Source: Fibrobacter sp. (lineage in GTDB: Bacteria > Fibrobacterota > Fibrobacteria > Fibrobacterales > Fibrobacteraceae). From it: DNA of 43,509 bases. This document shows positions 31,138 to 38,255 of this stretch, piece by piece. Numbering within the stretch: the first letter of the stretch is position 1; each line of letters begins with the position of its first letter. The position numbers and the translations under genes are program-made. The stretch is from assembly GCA_017615055.1 (NCBI GenBank), contig JAGAAW010000106.1:1-43509 (forward strand), in the 5' to 3' direction. The notes below the pieces were generated by a model that was given only the letters and a program-made list of their open reading frames with translations, did no database searches and was not told the origin of the DNA.

Positions 31138-33006
31138 TCAGTTCTTCACGCAACGAACAGGTGCACCAATATCCATACCAATGTTATGGTCAGGTCCCAG
31201 TCTTTCGCCCGAGACAACACCAAAGCACGCCCTAGGCTGATCTGATTCAATTGAAATCACCTTCGAGTTAAAAGTGAACTTTCCACCCTTTCCCAACACT
31301 ACGTAGCATGCGGACTCGCCCAAGTCATGGTCACCCGTCTTGACCCTATATTCAGGTTCTTCTTTTTCGTTTTCTTCCAAGAACCAATCCGGATATTCCG
31401 CGCGGTCAGCAAAACCAGATGGTAACATATTGAAACCGACGACATCCATTCCGTCAACGCCATCCGTCCAGGTCCTTGATTTAAGCAGTTGGAAGGATTC
31501 AACATCATCATACACATAACCGATTTCACGCACAGCATTGAACAAGTTCTCCCAGTCACTGATTGCCGGAACATGCCATCCATTCGGGCAGACGCCCTGG
31601 CCGTCCACCGAATCCAGGACTTCTATCAAACGGGCACGCGCCGCCTGGTAGGCCTCCGAATATTCGTCCGCATCCTCGCCTTCAAATTGCCATACGGAAT
31701 CCTGCGCCCTAACCTTGGCAATATACTGGGTATCACGGGGAACATTGAAAGCGGCCCACGTTGAATACAGGCGTCCGTACTTTTCGCAATTGGCAGGGTC
31801 GTCCTCGTAGCACCAGGAATTATCAACGGCGTAATTCAAGTTCTCCGCCAGCCAAGTGTAGGTTTCTCCCTCGACCTCTATGCTGAACGTCTTGTAGACC
31901 TTGCCATCACGGTCATCCGTCATCGTCCCGAGCGTCTTGGGGATTTCCCTTTCACGCAGTGTCCAATAGCCAGAATCGCAGACAAGGAAATGGAAATCGC
32001 CATACTTCAGCTCTTCACCCTGGCTAGCGTCCGTACAATCCCCCTTCCTATAATAGATTTTCCCTACGACATTGAAGAAATACTTTTCCGCCAATTCCGC
32101 AATGCGGGTATCGCTCGAATCCAGGCCTAACTGCACAAGGAATCCCGCGTCACGAAGCAGGTGGTAATTCAGTTCCATCATCTTACCATCGAAATACCGT
32201 TCATAGGAAAGCGATTTCCACACCCCTTCCGCAGCAATATCCTTGGCGGCACGGTCTACCGCGGCGGGGTACCCGTTAAACATGTAGCTCGCCATGATAA
32301 ACACGGGGAAAATGGGACTCGTTTTCTGCGAATAGTCCACCTTGTCAAATGCATCCAGGGAATCGCGTATCCCGAACGCATGCAGCACATCCTTTTCGGC
32401 CGAATCCTTCGCCTCCGCAAAGGCAAGCCCCGATTTTGCAAGGTTAAACACGCGGTCCGACGCCAAGGTCGTAAGGATGTTGACCTTCACGTCCTTTGTC
32501 TTGCGCAAGTCGATAACCGTGCTATACGTTGTCCAGGTCTGGCTCAAGGTATCTCTTTCGTTATTGCCATAATACCACCCCTTATAAGGGTCATAAGTAT
32601 TAAAGGCGATGTCCCCGGAAACCTCAACGTATGCGTAGGGGCTTTCCGCAGTAACATCCTTCACTTCAAAACGGCCATCCACATCGGATTTTGTCTGAAC
32701 GAACGGATTCTCGGATTTTTCAAAAGTCGTGGTATCGACTCCATAGATCTTGACCTGCGCCCCTTCCGCAAAGGTTGTCCCGGCAATAACAGACTGCAGC
32801 TTACCTTCGCTACCTTCTTCCACCTGGGCAGACACATACAGAGTCAGCGCACGACCTGCGACCGTGATGTTTTCCAACGCCACGATTCCCGTCTCTTCGG
32901 CAGAACCGCCCGCAACCGACTTGTCGTTGGAACACGCCGCGAACATCAGGGCGAGCGGCATCGCCACACAGCAGATAAACTTCCTGCTCATTCCAAAGCA
33001 CTTCAT
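31138..33006 (-). CDS. Surface lipoprotein with Fib_succ_major domain (module 1)
   Basis: This 622-residue lipoprotein has lipobox Phe-Ala-Ala-Cys (Cys25) and a carboxypeptidase-regulatory-like beta domain (about 45-150). A helical middle region contains the motif Val-Asn-Ile-Leu-Thr-Thr-Leu. The C-terminal Fibrobacter major paralogous domain (TIGR02145 type, about 375-622) is recognised by Trp-Leu-Ala-Glu-Asn-Leu-Asn-Tyr, Asn-Ser-Trp-Cys-Tyr, Tyr-Gly-Arg-Leu-Tyr, Gly-Val-Cys-Pro-Asn-Gly-Trp-His-Val-Pro, Leu-Pro-Ser-Gly-Phe and a terminal Val-Arg-Cys-Val-Lys. These domains are found at the cell surface; function is unknown, though adhesion to plant fibre or other surfaces has been proposed for such proteins. 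The ATG follows GGAGGAG. It lies 11 bp after its TIGR02147 partner and is paralogous to the gene at 34137. Confidence 0.88.
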   Translation of the reverse strand: MKCFGMSRKFICCVAMPLALMFAACSNDKSVAGGSAEETGIVALENITVAGRALTLYVSAQVEEGSEGKLQSVIAGTTFAEGAQVKIYGVDTTTFEKSENPFVQTKSDVDGRFEVKDVTAESPYAYVEVSGDIAFNTYDPYKGWYYGNNERDTLSQTWTTYSTVIDLRKTKDVKVNILTTLASDRVFNLAKSGLAFAEAKDSAEKDVLHAFGIRDSLDAFDKVDYSQKTSPIFPVFIMASYMFNGYPAAVDRAAKDIAAEGVWKSLSYERYFDGKMMELNYHLLRDAGFLVQLGLDSSDTRIAELAEKYFFNVVGKIYYRKGDCTDASQGEELKYGDFHFLVCDSGYWTLREREIPKTLGTMTDDRDGKVYKTFSIEVEGETYTWLAENLNYAVDNSWCYEDDPANCEKYGRLYSTWAAFNVPRDTQYIAKVRAQDSVWQFEGEDADEYSEAYQAARARLIEVLDSVDGQGVCPNGWHVPAISDWENLFNAVREIGYVYDDVESFQLLKSRTWTDGVDGMDVVGFNMLPSGFADRAEYPDWFLEENEKEEPEYRVKTGDHDLGESACYVVLGKGGKFTFNSKVISIESDQPRACFGVVSGERLGPDHNIGMDIGAPVRCVKN

Positions 33007-33017
33007 GGTATCTCCTC

Positions 33018-33851
33018 CTAACCCTTCTTATTCCCGTTCTTGTTCGTCATTGGGAAGAACTGGATGTTCATGCGGTAGACCTCATCCGTCGCGTCTTCCC
33101 TGGTCGCAATCGCAATGACGCGCTTGCGGAACTCGGCAATCTCCCGCACAATCTCCTCGTAGGCGTCGCGCGTGACACCGAGCGTAAGGCCCGAAAAGTT
33201 GCGCCTCTCCTGCGGCACACCCTCGATTGTATCGAGCGCAATTTCACCCATCTGGCGATGCAGCCCACGGACGGCAACCGGAGTCACCCCCATCGGGCCC
33301 GTCGTCACGGATTTTTGAGTTTGTTTGTAATTTCCCGTTTCATCTTTCTGGAGCAGGTCTGCCTTGACCAGAAAGTTCAACACCTCGCTCACCTCGGCGG
33401 CACTCACCTTCGGGCGGCAAGCATGCGCAAGTGCGAGCGGCTTCGCCCCCGGCATGGCGGGAGCGAGTTCGCGAATCACCGGATTCTTCCAGTCACTGAA
33501 GAACCGGAAGGAGTCCCCCCCCAGGACCTTCGCCTTGTGCGCGTCTGCAATGGCGAGCATGTTCCCGAATGCCGCCTTTTTCCCGGCATCCGTTTTGGCA
33601 TGGTCGAACTTGACCATCTCGCGGAAATATTCCTGCTCGAAATCCACAAGGCCCATCGCCTGCGCGACACGGCCCGCAGCTTCGTCACTCAAGTTAAAGC
33701 GCCCCTCGCTCACATATTTAAGATAGACCGGCGACGTAAAGCCCGCCAACTTGGCAAACTCCTGCCAGGTAAACGCGGATTTCACCTTCCTGTCGGCGTA
33801 GTAGTCCGCGATGTACCGGCGATACGCCGTATATTCAAGAACGCCTCTCAT
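33018..33851 (-). CDS. TIGR02147-family putative transcription regulator (module 1)
   Basis: This 277-residue cytoplasmic protein belongs to the Fibrobacter TIGR02147 family. It starts Tyr-Thr-Ala-Tyr-Arg-Arg-Tyr-Ile-Ala-Asp-Tyr-Tyr. An XRE-like helix-turn-helix follows (about 27-70: Phe-Thr-Trp-Gln-Glu-Phe-Ala-Lys-Leu-Ala-Gly-Phe...Tyr-Leu-Lys-Tyr-Val-Ser-Glu-Gly-Arg-Phe-Asn-Leu). Later come a winged-helix-like segment (Val-Ser-Glu-Val-Leu-Asn-Phe-Leu-Val-Lys-Ala-Asp-Leu-Leu) and the conserved tail Phe-Phe-Pro-Met-Thr-Asn-Lys. Shared promoter, leader and close spacing suggest it controls the adjacent lipoprotein; this has not been shown. The ATG has AGGAGG upstream. It is about two-thirds identical by eye to the protein at 36053-36883. 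Confidence 0.87.
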   Translation of the reverse strand: MRGVLEYTAYRRYIADYYADRKVKSAFTWQEFAKLAGFTSPVYLKYVSEGRFNLSDEAAGRVAQAMGLVDFEQEYFREMVKFDHAKTDAGKKAAFGNMLAIADAHKAKVLGGDSFRFFSDWKNPVIRELAPAMPGAKPLALAHACRPKVSAAEVSEVLNFLVKADLLQKDETGNYKQTQKSVTTGPMGVTPVAVRGLHRQMGEIALDTIEGVPQERRNFSGLTLGVTRDAYEEIVREIAEFRKRVIAIATREDATDEVYRMNIQFFPMTNKNGNKKG

Positions 33852-33863
33852 ATTTCCTCCTAA

Positions 33864-33906
33864 TCGGGCACGATCTTTTCGCTCTCAGGCTATAAACCAT
33901 GCCCGA
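33864..33906 (-). promoter_or_regulatory. Leader hairpin of module 1
   Basis: TCGGGCA (33864-33870) pairs with TGCCCGA (33900-33906) between the predicted transcription start and the Shine-Dalgarno sequence. It could be an RNA hairpin or, as DNA, an operator for the encoded regulator. Confidence 0.45.
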
Positions 33907-33914
33907 CAAAAACA

Positions 33915-33943
33915 AATATAACCTCCAATTTTCAAAAAGTCAA
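33915..33943 (-). promoter_or_regulatory. Promoter of module 1
   Basis: On the minus strand TTGACT and TATATT are separated by 17 bp (TTTTGAAAATTGGAGGT). The same hexamers and a similar spacer start occur before module 2. Confidence 0.7.
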
Positions 33944-34035
33944 TAGTTTTACAATATAATTTTTAATTATTTTTAAAAATTTAGGCAATTTTAGCAATTA
34001 TTTACTAAAATCAATAAATTTCACAATATATCCCC

Positions 34036-34068
34036 TAAAAAAAGAAGACGGACCGAAGTCCGTCTTCT
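34036..34068 (-). terminator. Terminator of lipoprotein module 2
   Basis: A perfect 11-bp stem, AGAAGACGGAC/GTCCGTCTTCT, around a 4-nt loop is followed by seven U on the minus strand. Confidence 0.85.
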
Positions 34069-34136
34069 CCTCCTCCTACCCCTTTTTCTCCTCCTTGGGG
34101 TCTCCCCCCCCCCCCCCAATTTTATGATTTTAGGTA
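34069..34136 (-). other. Purine-rich 3' UTR of module 2 with a 14-base homopolymer
   Basis: On the mRNA strand the stop codon is followed by 14 consecutive G (34104-34117), then ACCCC/GGGGT arms that can pair, and GGAGGAG repeats up to the terminator. This parallels the tract after module 1. The homopolymer is long enough to vary in length between cells or to cause sequencing error. Confidence 0.7.
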
Positions 34137-36038
34137 CTAGTTCTTGACGCAGCGGACAGGGTTGCCATATTCCGGTTCAGTTTGGAGTACCCTCATCTTG
34201 CCATCATTGGAAACATCAATGCAAGGCACCAATCCACCAACCTGGAACACAGCATTCGTTGACCTGATCACCGTTTCGCCATTCTTTCCATAAAGTAAGT
34301 AGCAAGCCGAATTTCCTAAATCATAATCCATGAATCCGTTCGTACGCGTAAAACCATCCTCAGGGAAGAATTCTTCGAGGTAGCCATCGGCAATAGACCA
34401 GTCCGGAATGATCCGCCTGTCGGCAAAACCAGAAGGCAGCATATTGAACCCTACGACATCCAACCCATCCATCCCCATTGTCCAGGTTTTTGATTTCAAG
34501 GCAGCGGGAATGTTGGCATTCTTGTCGACCTCATAGATGGCGCTGAGCAGGTGACCCCAATCATCCGGAGTCGGGATTCGCCAGCCTTCCGGACAAACAC
34601 CCTGACCATCCACTGAATCTAGGACATCTACCAGATGGTCATATGCCGTATCATAAGCATTCGCGTAGTCCTCTGCATCCTCAACTTCAAAATACCATGC
34701 GGAATCATTCGCCCAACTCGCGGCAATATACTGGGTATCACGGGGAATATCGAAAGCGGCCCACGTCGAATACAAACGCCCGTACTTTTCGCAGTTGGCC
34801 TGATCATCGTTATAGCACCACGAATTATCAACAGTGTAGTTCAGGTTCTCTGCAAGCCAAGTCCTAGATTCGCCATCATATTCAACCGTAAACGTCTTGT
34901 ACGTTTTTCCATCACGCTCATCCGTCATAGTCCCGAACTTTTTCTGGTAAACCGACTCCTTTTCGTGCAGCTCCCAATAACCCGATTCACAAACAAATTC
35001 GTTGAAAGAGCCAAAGTCATTCTTCTCACCCTCCCTGTCGTCGGTGCAGAGTCCCTTCCTCATGGGAATCACTCCGATCACATTGAAGAAATACTTTTCG
35101 GCCAATTCCGCAACACGGATATCACCCAAACCAAGCCCCAGCAGGGCAAGGAAATCCATTTCGCGAAGCAGGTGAAAATCGCGTTCTGTTCCCTTAGCAT
35201 CCAAGTTACGTTCATAAGTAAGGGCTTTCCAGGTTCCATTCTCGGCAATGTCTGCCGCAGCGAGGTCAACCGCATCGGAAGAACCGCTGAATAGGTAGCT
35301 GGCCATGATAAACACGGGGAAAATGGAACTTGATTTTTGGGAATAGGACACCTCGTCAAAAGCAGCCAGCGAGTCGCGTATTCCGAGCGCAAGCAGCACG
35401 TCCTTTTCCGCCTGAACTTTCGCCTCCGCAAAGGTAATGCCCGACTTCGCGAGACCCACGGTGCGGGACGCGGCAAGAGTCGTAAGGATATTGACCTTCA
35501 CGTCTTTTGTTTCGCGTAAATCTACGACGTTTCGGTAAGTCGTCCAGCCCAGCGAATTATCGGGAGAATCGAAAGAACTCTTTCTGGCATAAGGGTTCTT
35601 CGCATCAACGGCAATCTTTCCAGAGACCTCGACAACGGCGTACGGGCTCTCGGGAGAAATTCCCTTCACTTCGAAATTTCCCTCCTTGCCCGATTTCACC
35701 TGAGCAAAAGGCTCTTCAGACATCTCAAATGTAGCCGTATCGATACTAAAGAATTTAACCTGGGCATCTTCAGCGTAGGCGGTCCCCGAAAAGACCGTCA
35801 TATGTTCATTTTCGCCCTTACCCATCAACTGCGCCGACACGGACAGATTCAGTGCGCGGCCGGCAACGGTAATGTTTTCCAGCGAAGCCAGACCGCTCGG
35901 TTCCTCGGAAGCGCCGCCCGCGACAGGCTTGTCGTCACTGCACCCCACAAGCGCACTTGCAGTAAACGCCGCGAACATCATGGCGAACGGCATCGCCATA
36001 TTGCAGACAAACTTTCTGCACATTTTTACGTAGTTCAT
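34137..36038 (-). CDS. Surface lipoprotein with Fib_succ_major domain (module 2)
   Basis: This 633-residue paralogue of the gene at 31138 has the same order: signal with lipobox Leu-Val-Gly-Cys (Cys33), a beta domain beginning Leu-Glu-Asn-Ile-Thr-Val-Ala-Gly-Arg-Ala-Leu, the Val-Asn-Ile-Leu-Thr-Thr-Leu-Ala middle part, and a TIGR02145-type domain (about 385-633) with Trp-Leu-Ala-Glu-Asn-Leu-Asn-Tyr and final Val-Arg-Cys-Val-Lys. The two differ most in the loops after Leu-Pro-Ser-Gly-Phe and around residues 80-180, as expected for exposed, diversifying parts. It follows its TIGR02147 partner by 14 bp. Outer-membrane surface location is inferred from lipoprotein signal and family. Confidence 0.88.
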   Translation of the reverse strand: MNYVKMCRKFVCNMAMPFAMMFAAFTASALVGCSDDKPVAGGASEEPSGLASLENITVAGRALNLSVSAQLMGKGENEHMTVFSGTAYAEDAQVKFFSIDTATFEMSEEPFAQVKSGKEGNFEVKGISPESPYAVVEVSGKIAVDAKNPYARKSSFDSPDNSLGWTTYRNVVDLRETKDVKVNILTTLAASRTVGLAKSGITFAEAKVQAEKDVLLALGIRDSLAAFDEVSYSQKSSSIFPVFIMASYLFSGSSDAVDLAAADIAENGTWKALTYERNLDAKGTERDFHLLREMDFLALLGLGLGDIRVAELAEKYFFNVIGVIPMRKGLCTDDREGEKNDFGSFNEFVCESGYWELHEKESVYQKKFGTMTDERDGKTYKTFTVEYDGESRTWLAENLNYTVDNSWCYNDDQANCEKYGRLYSTWAAFDIPRDTQYIAASWANDSAWYFEVEDAEDYANAYDTAYDHLVDVLDSVDGQGVCPEGWRIPTPDDWGHLLSAIYEVDKNANIPAALKSKTWTMGMDGLDVVGFNMLPSGFADRRIIPDWSIADGYLEEFFPEDGFTRTNGFMDYDLGNSACYLLYGKNGETVIRSTNAVFQVGGLVPCIDVSNDGKMRVLQTEPEYGNPVRCVKN

Positions 36039-36052
36039 GATTTCCTCCTACC

Positions 36053-36883
36053 CTATTTTTTTAAACCCTGTTTGTTCGTCATCGGGAAAAACTGCATGTT
36101 CAGGCGATACACCTCGTCTGTCGAATCATCCCGTGTAGCGATTTCAATAATTTTCCTGCGGCAATCATCAATCACCGCGATAATCTCGTCGTAAGCGCTG
36201 CGCGTGATACCCAAGGTCACGCCCGAAAAATGACGTTCACTTTGCGGTACGCCCTCGATAGCCTCAAGCGCGATTTCGCCCATCTGGCGGTGCAGCCCGC
36301 GGATAGCGACTGGCGCCGCTTCCATCGGCCCGGCCGTCACATACTTGTCTGTCTGCACATAATTGCCGTCCGCATCTTTCGAGAGCAGATTCGCCTTGAC
36401 GAGGAAGTTCAGCGATTCACTGACTTCAGCTGCACTAATCTTGGGGCGACACGCACGAGCCAGCGCCAAGGGCTTTGCTCCCGGCATGGCGGGAGCTAGT
36501 TCGCGGAGTACCGGGTTCTTCCAGCTGTCGAAATAGCGGAACGCGTCGCCCTCGATTACCTTGGCATTGCTCTGTTTTGCAATAGAGAGCATCCTGTCAA
36601 AGATTTCCTTCTTTATGTTGTCCGTAACGGCATGGTCAAACGCCACCATCGCACGGAAATATTCCAGCCGGTTTCCGCCAAGCCCCATGGCCTTGGCCAC
36701 GCGCTCCACGGCTTCTTCGCCCAGGTTGAAACGCCCCTCGCTCACGTATTTCAGGTGGACCGACGAGGAGAACCCCGCCATCCTTGCAAACTCCCGCCAG
36801 GTAAATGCAGACTTCACCTTCCTTTCGGCGTAAAAGTCCGCGATGTACTGGCGGTAGCCCGTATATTCAAAAACGTCTTTCAT
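36053..36883 (-). CDS. TIGR02147-family putative transcription regulator (module 2)
   Basis: This 276-residue paralogue of the protein at 33018-33851 has the same opening (Tyr-Thr-Gly-Tyr-Arg-Gln-Tyr-Ile-Ala-Asp-Phe-Tyr), helix-turn-helix (Phe-Thr-Trp-Arg-Glu-Phe-Ala-Arg-Met-Ala-Gly-Phe), the invariant Arg-Glu-Leu-Ala-Pro-Ala-Met-Pro-Gly-Ala block, and the Phe-Phe-Pro-Met-Thr-Asn-Lys tail. Differences fall mostly in the first helix of the reading head (Ser-Ser-Ser-Val-His against Thr-Ser-Pro-Val-Tyr) and at 75-115, so the two could read different operators. ATG follows AGGAGGAAAAA. Role as a regulator is inferred from the fold and operon position. Confidence 0.87.
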   Translation of the reverse strand: MKDVFEYTGYRQYIADFYAERKVKSAFTWREFARMAGFSSSVHLKYVSEGRFNLGEEAVERVAKAMGLGGNRLEYFRAMVAFDHAVTDNIKKEIFDRMLSIAKQSNAKVIEGDAFRYFDSWKNPVLRELAPAMPGAKPLALARACRPKISAAEVSESLNFLVKANLLSKDADGNYVQTDKYVTAGPMEAAPVAIRGLHRQMGEIALEAIEGVPQSERHFSGVTLGITRSAYDEIIAVIDDCRRKIIEIATRDDSTDEVYRLNMQFFPMTNKQGLKK

Positions 36884-36894
36884 TTTTTCCTCCT

Positions 36895-36921
36895 AACCGA
36901 TTCCTTGCTTCAAGGTGGGTT
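36895..36921 (-). promoter_or_regulatory. Leader hairpin of module 2
   Basis: An inner CCTTG/CAAGG hairpin (3-nt loop) is enclosed by AACC/GGTT on the mRNA strand, directly before TAGGAGG. Its position matches the leader hairpin of module 1 although the sequence differs. Confidence 0.4.
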
Positions 36922-36929
36922 ACGTTCTA

Positions 36930-36957
36930 AATATACCTTTCATTTCAAAAAAGTCAA
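36930..36957 (-). promoter_or_regulatory. Promoter of module 2
   Basis: On the minus strand TTGACT and TATATT are separated by 16 bp (TTTTTGAAATGAAAGG), closely matching the module 1 promoter. Confidence 0.7.
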
Positions 36958-37093
36958 CTTATTCCGCAATACAAAAATGGCGTTTTTATTAAAATTTCAA
37001 CGATTACTTAAAAAATCATAAAAAATATGCATTTTTCTATAATGCAAGATTACGTTTGTTTTCTCAACGCCCGCCTTTACCTATATTTACGGC

Positions 37094-38143
37094 ATGGAAC
37101 TTTTCACCAAAATCGACATTCCCGCATCGAGCATCCGCATCGACTACACGAAACACATCGCGTTTTTCGGGTCGTGCTTTGCAGACAACATATCGGCACA
37201 GTTTGCTGCACGCAAGTTTGGCGTGCTCGCGAACCCGTTCGGTACGGTGTACAACCCGGTATCTATCGCCGGGCAGATTAAGGCGATTGCCAGCGGGAAG
37301 GTTTTCGGGGAGGGCGACGTTTTTCAAGATGCCCGCGGGCCCTGGTACAGCTGGGATGCGCACGGTTCGCTCTCGGGCGCGACGCGCGAGGAATGCATCG
37401 CGAAATTGAATGACGCAGCAAGCAATGCACGCGAATTCCTGCAGCAGGCAAATGTCGTGTTCATTACGCTCGGGACCGCATTCGTGTACTACCTCAAGGA
37501 CTCTTCCTCCGCGGGCAACGGAGATGCGCGCGGCCGCGCGGTCGCAAACTGCCACCGGCAAGACCCCGCGCTTTTTGACCGCAGGATGATCAGCGTAAAA
37601 GAGGCCGCACAGGCACTCGAAAATATCGTGCAGGACTTGCACAGGATTAATCCCGAGGCGCACATCGTGTTCACCGTATCGCCGCTGCGCCACATGGCCG
37701 ACGGAGCGCACAACAACACACTATCGAAGGCCACGTTGCAACTCGCTGTAAACAACGTAATAAACAAAGTCACCACAGTCCCTTCGGCTAGCTCAGGGAC
37801 CTTGCCGGTCAGCTACTTCCCGAGTTACGAGATCGTGATGGACGAACTGCGCGACTACAGGTTCTACGAAAGCGACATGGTTCACCTGTCCAAAACTGCG
37901 GAAGAATATATCTTCGAGCGCATGGCAGGGACATACTGCAGCGAAAAGACCCGCGCGGATATCACCCAGGTAGAAAAGTTCATGAAGGGTGCAAACCACA
38001 GGATTACAGACCCGAGCTCACCCGCCACACGCGCCTTCGCCGAGAAAATTCTTGCCCAGGCAAGGGCTCTGGAAAAGTCCATCCCGGGGCTTGACCTGAA
38101 CGAAGAAATCGCGAAATTCGGCAAATTTACAGGAAATCCGTAG
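37094..38143 (+). CDS. GSCFA-family (SGNH-like) protein
   Basis: This 349-residue soluble protein opens with the family-naming motif Phe-Phe-Gly-Ser-Cys-Phe-Ala (about 24-30). It continues with Ala-Asn-Pro-Phe-Gly-Thr-Val-Tyr-Asn-Pro, Thr-Leu-Gly-Thr-Ala-Phe-Val-Tyr, Val-Ala-Asn-Cys-His-Arg, Val-Ser-Pro-Leu-Arg-His, and Tyr-Phe-Pro-Ser-Tyr-Glu-Ile-Val. GSCFA proteins are related to SGNH hydrolases and widespread in Bacteroidota and relatives; no substrate is established. No signal peptide is visible, so it is probably cytoplasmic. Shine-Dalgarno sequence is absent or weak. It is transcribed divergently from module 2 and not obviously in an operon. Confidence 0.88.
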   Translation: MELFTKIDIPASSIRIDYTKHIAFFGSCFADNISAQFAARKFGVLANPFGTVYNPVSIAGQIKAIASGKVFGEGDVFQDARGPWYSWDAHGSLSGATREECIAKLNDAASNAREFLQQANVVFITLGTAFVYYLKDSSSAGNGDARGRAVANCHRQDPALFDRRMISVKEAAQALENIVQDLHRINPEAHIVFTVSPLRHMADGAHNNTLSKATLQLAVNNVINKVTTVPSASSGTLPVSYFPSYEIVMDELRDYRFYESDMVHLSKTAEEYIFERMAGTYCSEKTRADITQVEKFMKGANHRITDPSSPATRAFAEKILAQARALEKSIPGLDLNEEIAKFGKFTGNP

Positions 38144-38255
38144 TTTCGCCCTTAAAAAATCGGAACTTTTTGTTTCGGTTAATTTACACCTACCCGCCCG
38201 TTTTTTGATTATTTTATATACGGGTGCCTGTATTAGGGAAATAAAAGGAGTTATA

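Noticed and set aside
31138..36883. Insertion sequence or transposon as the cause of the duplicated modules
   Set aside because: No transposase, terminal inverted repeats or target duplications are visible around either module; divergence between the copies fits an old tandem duplication.
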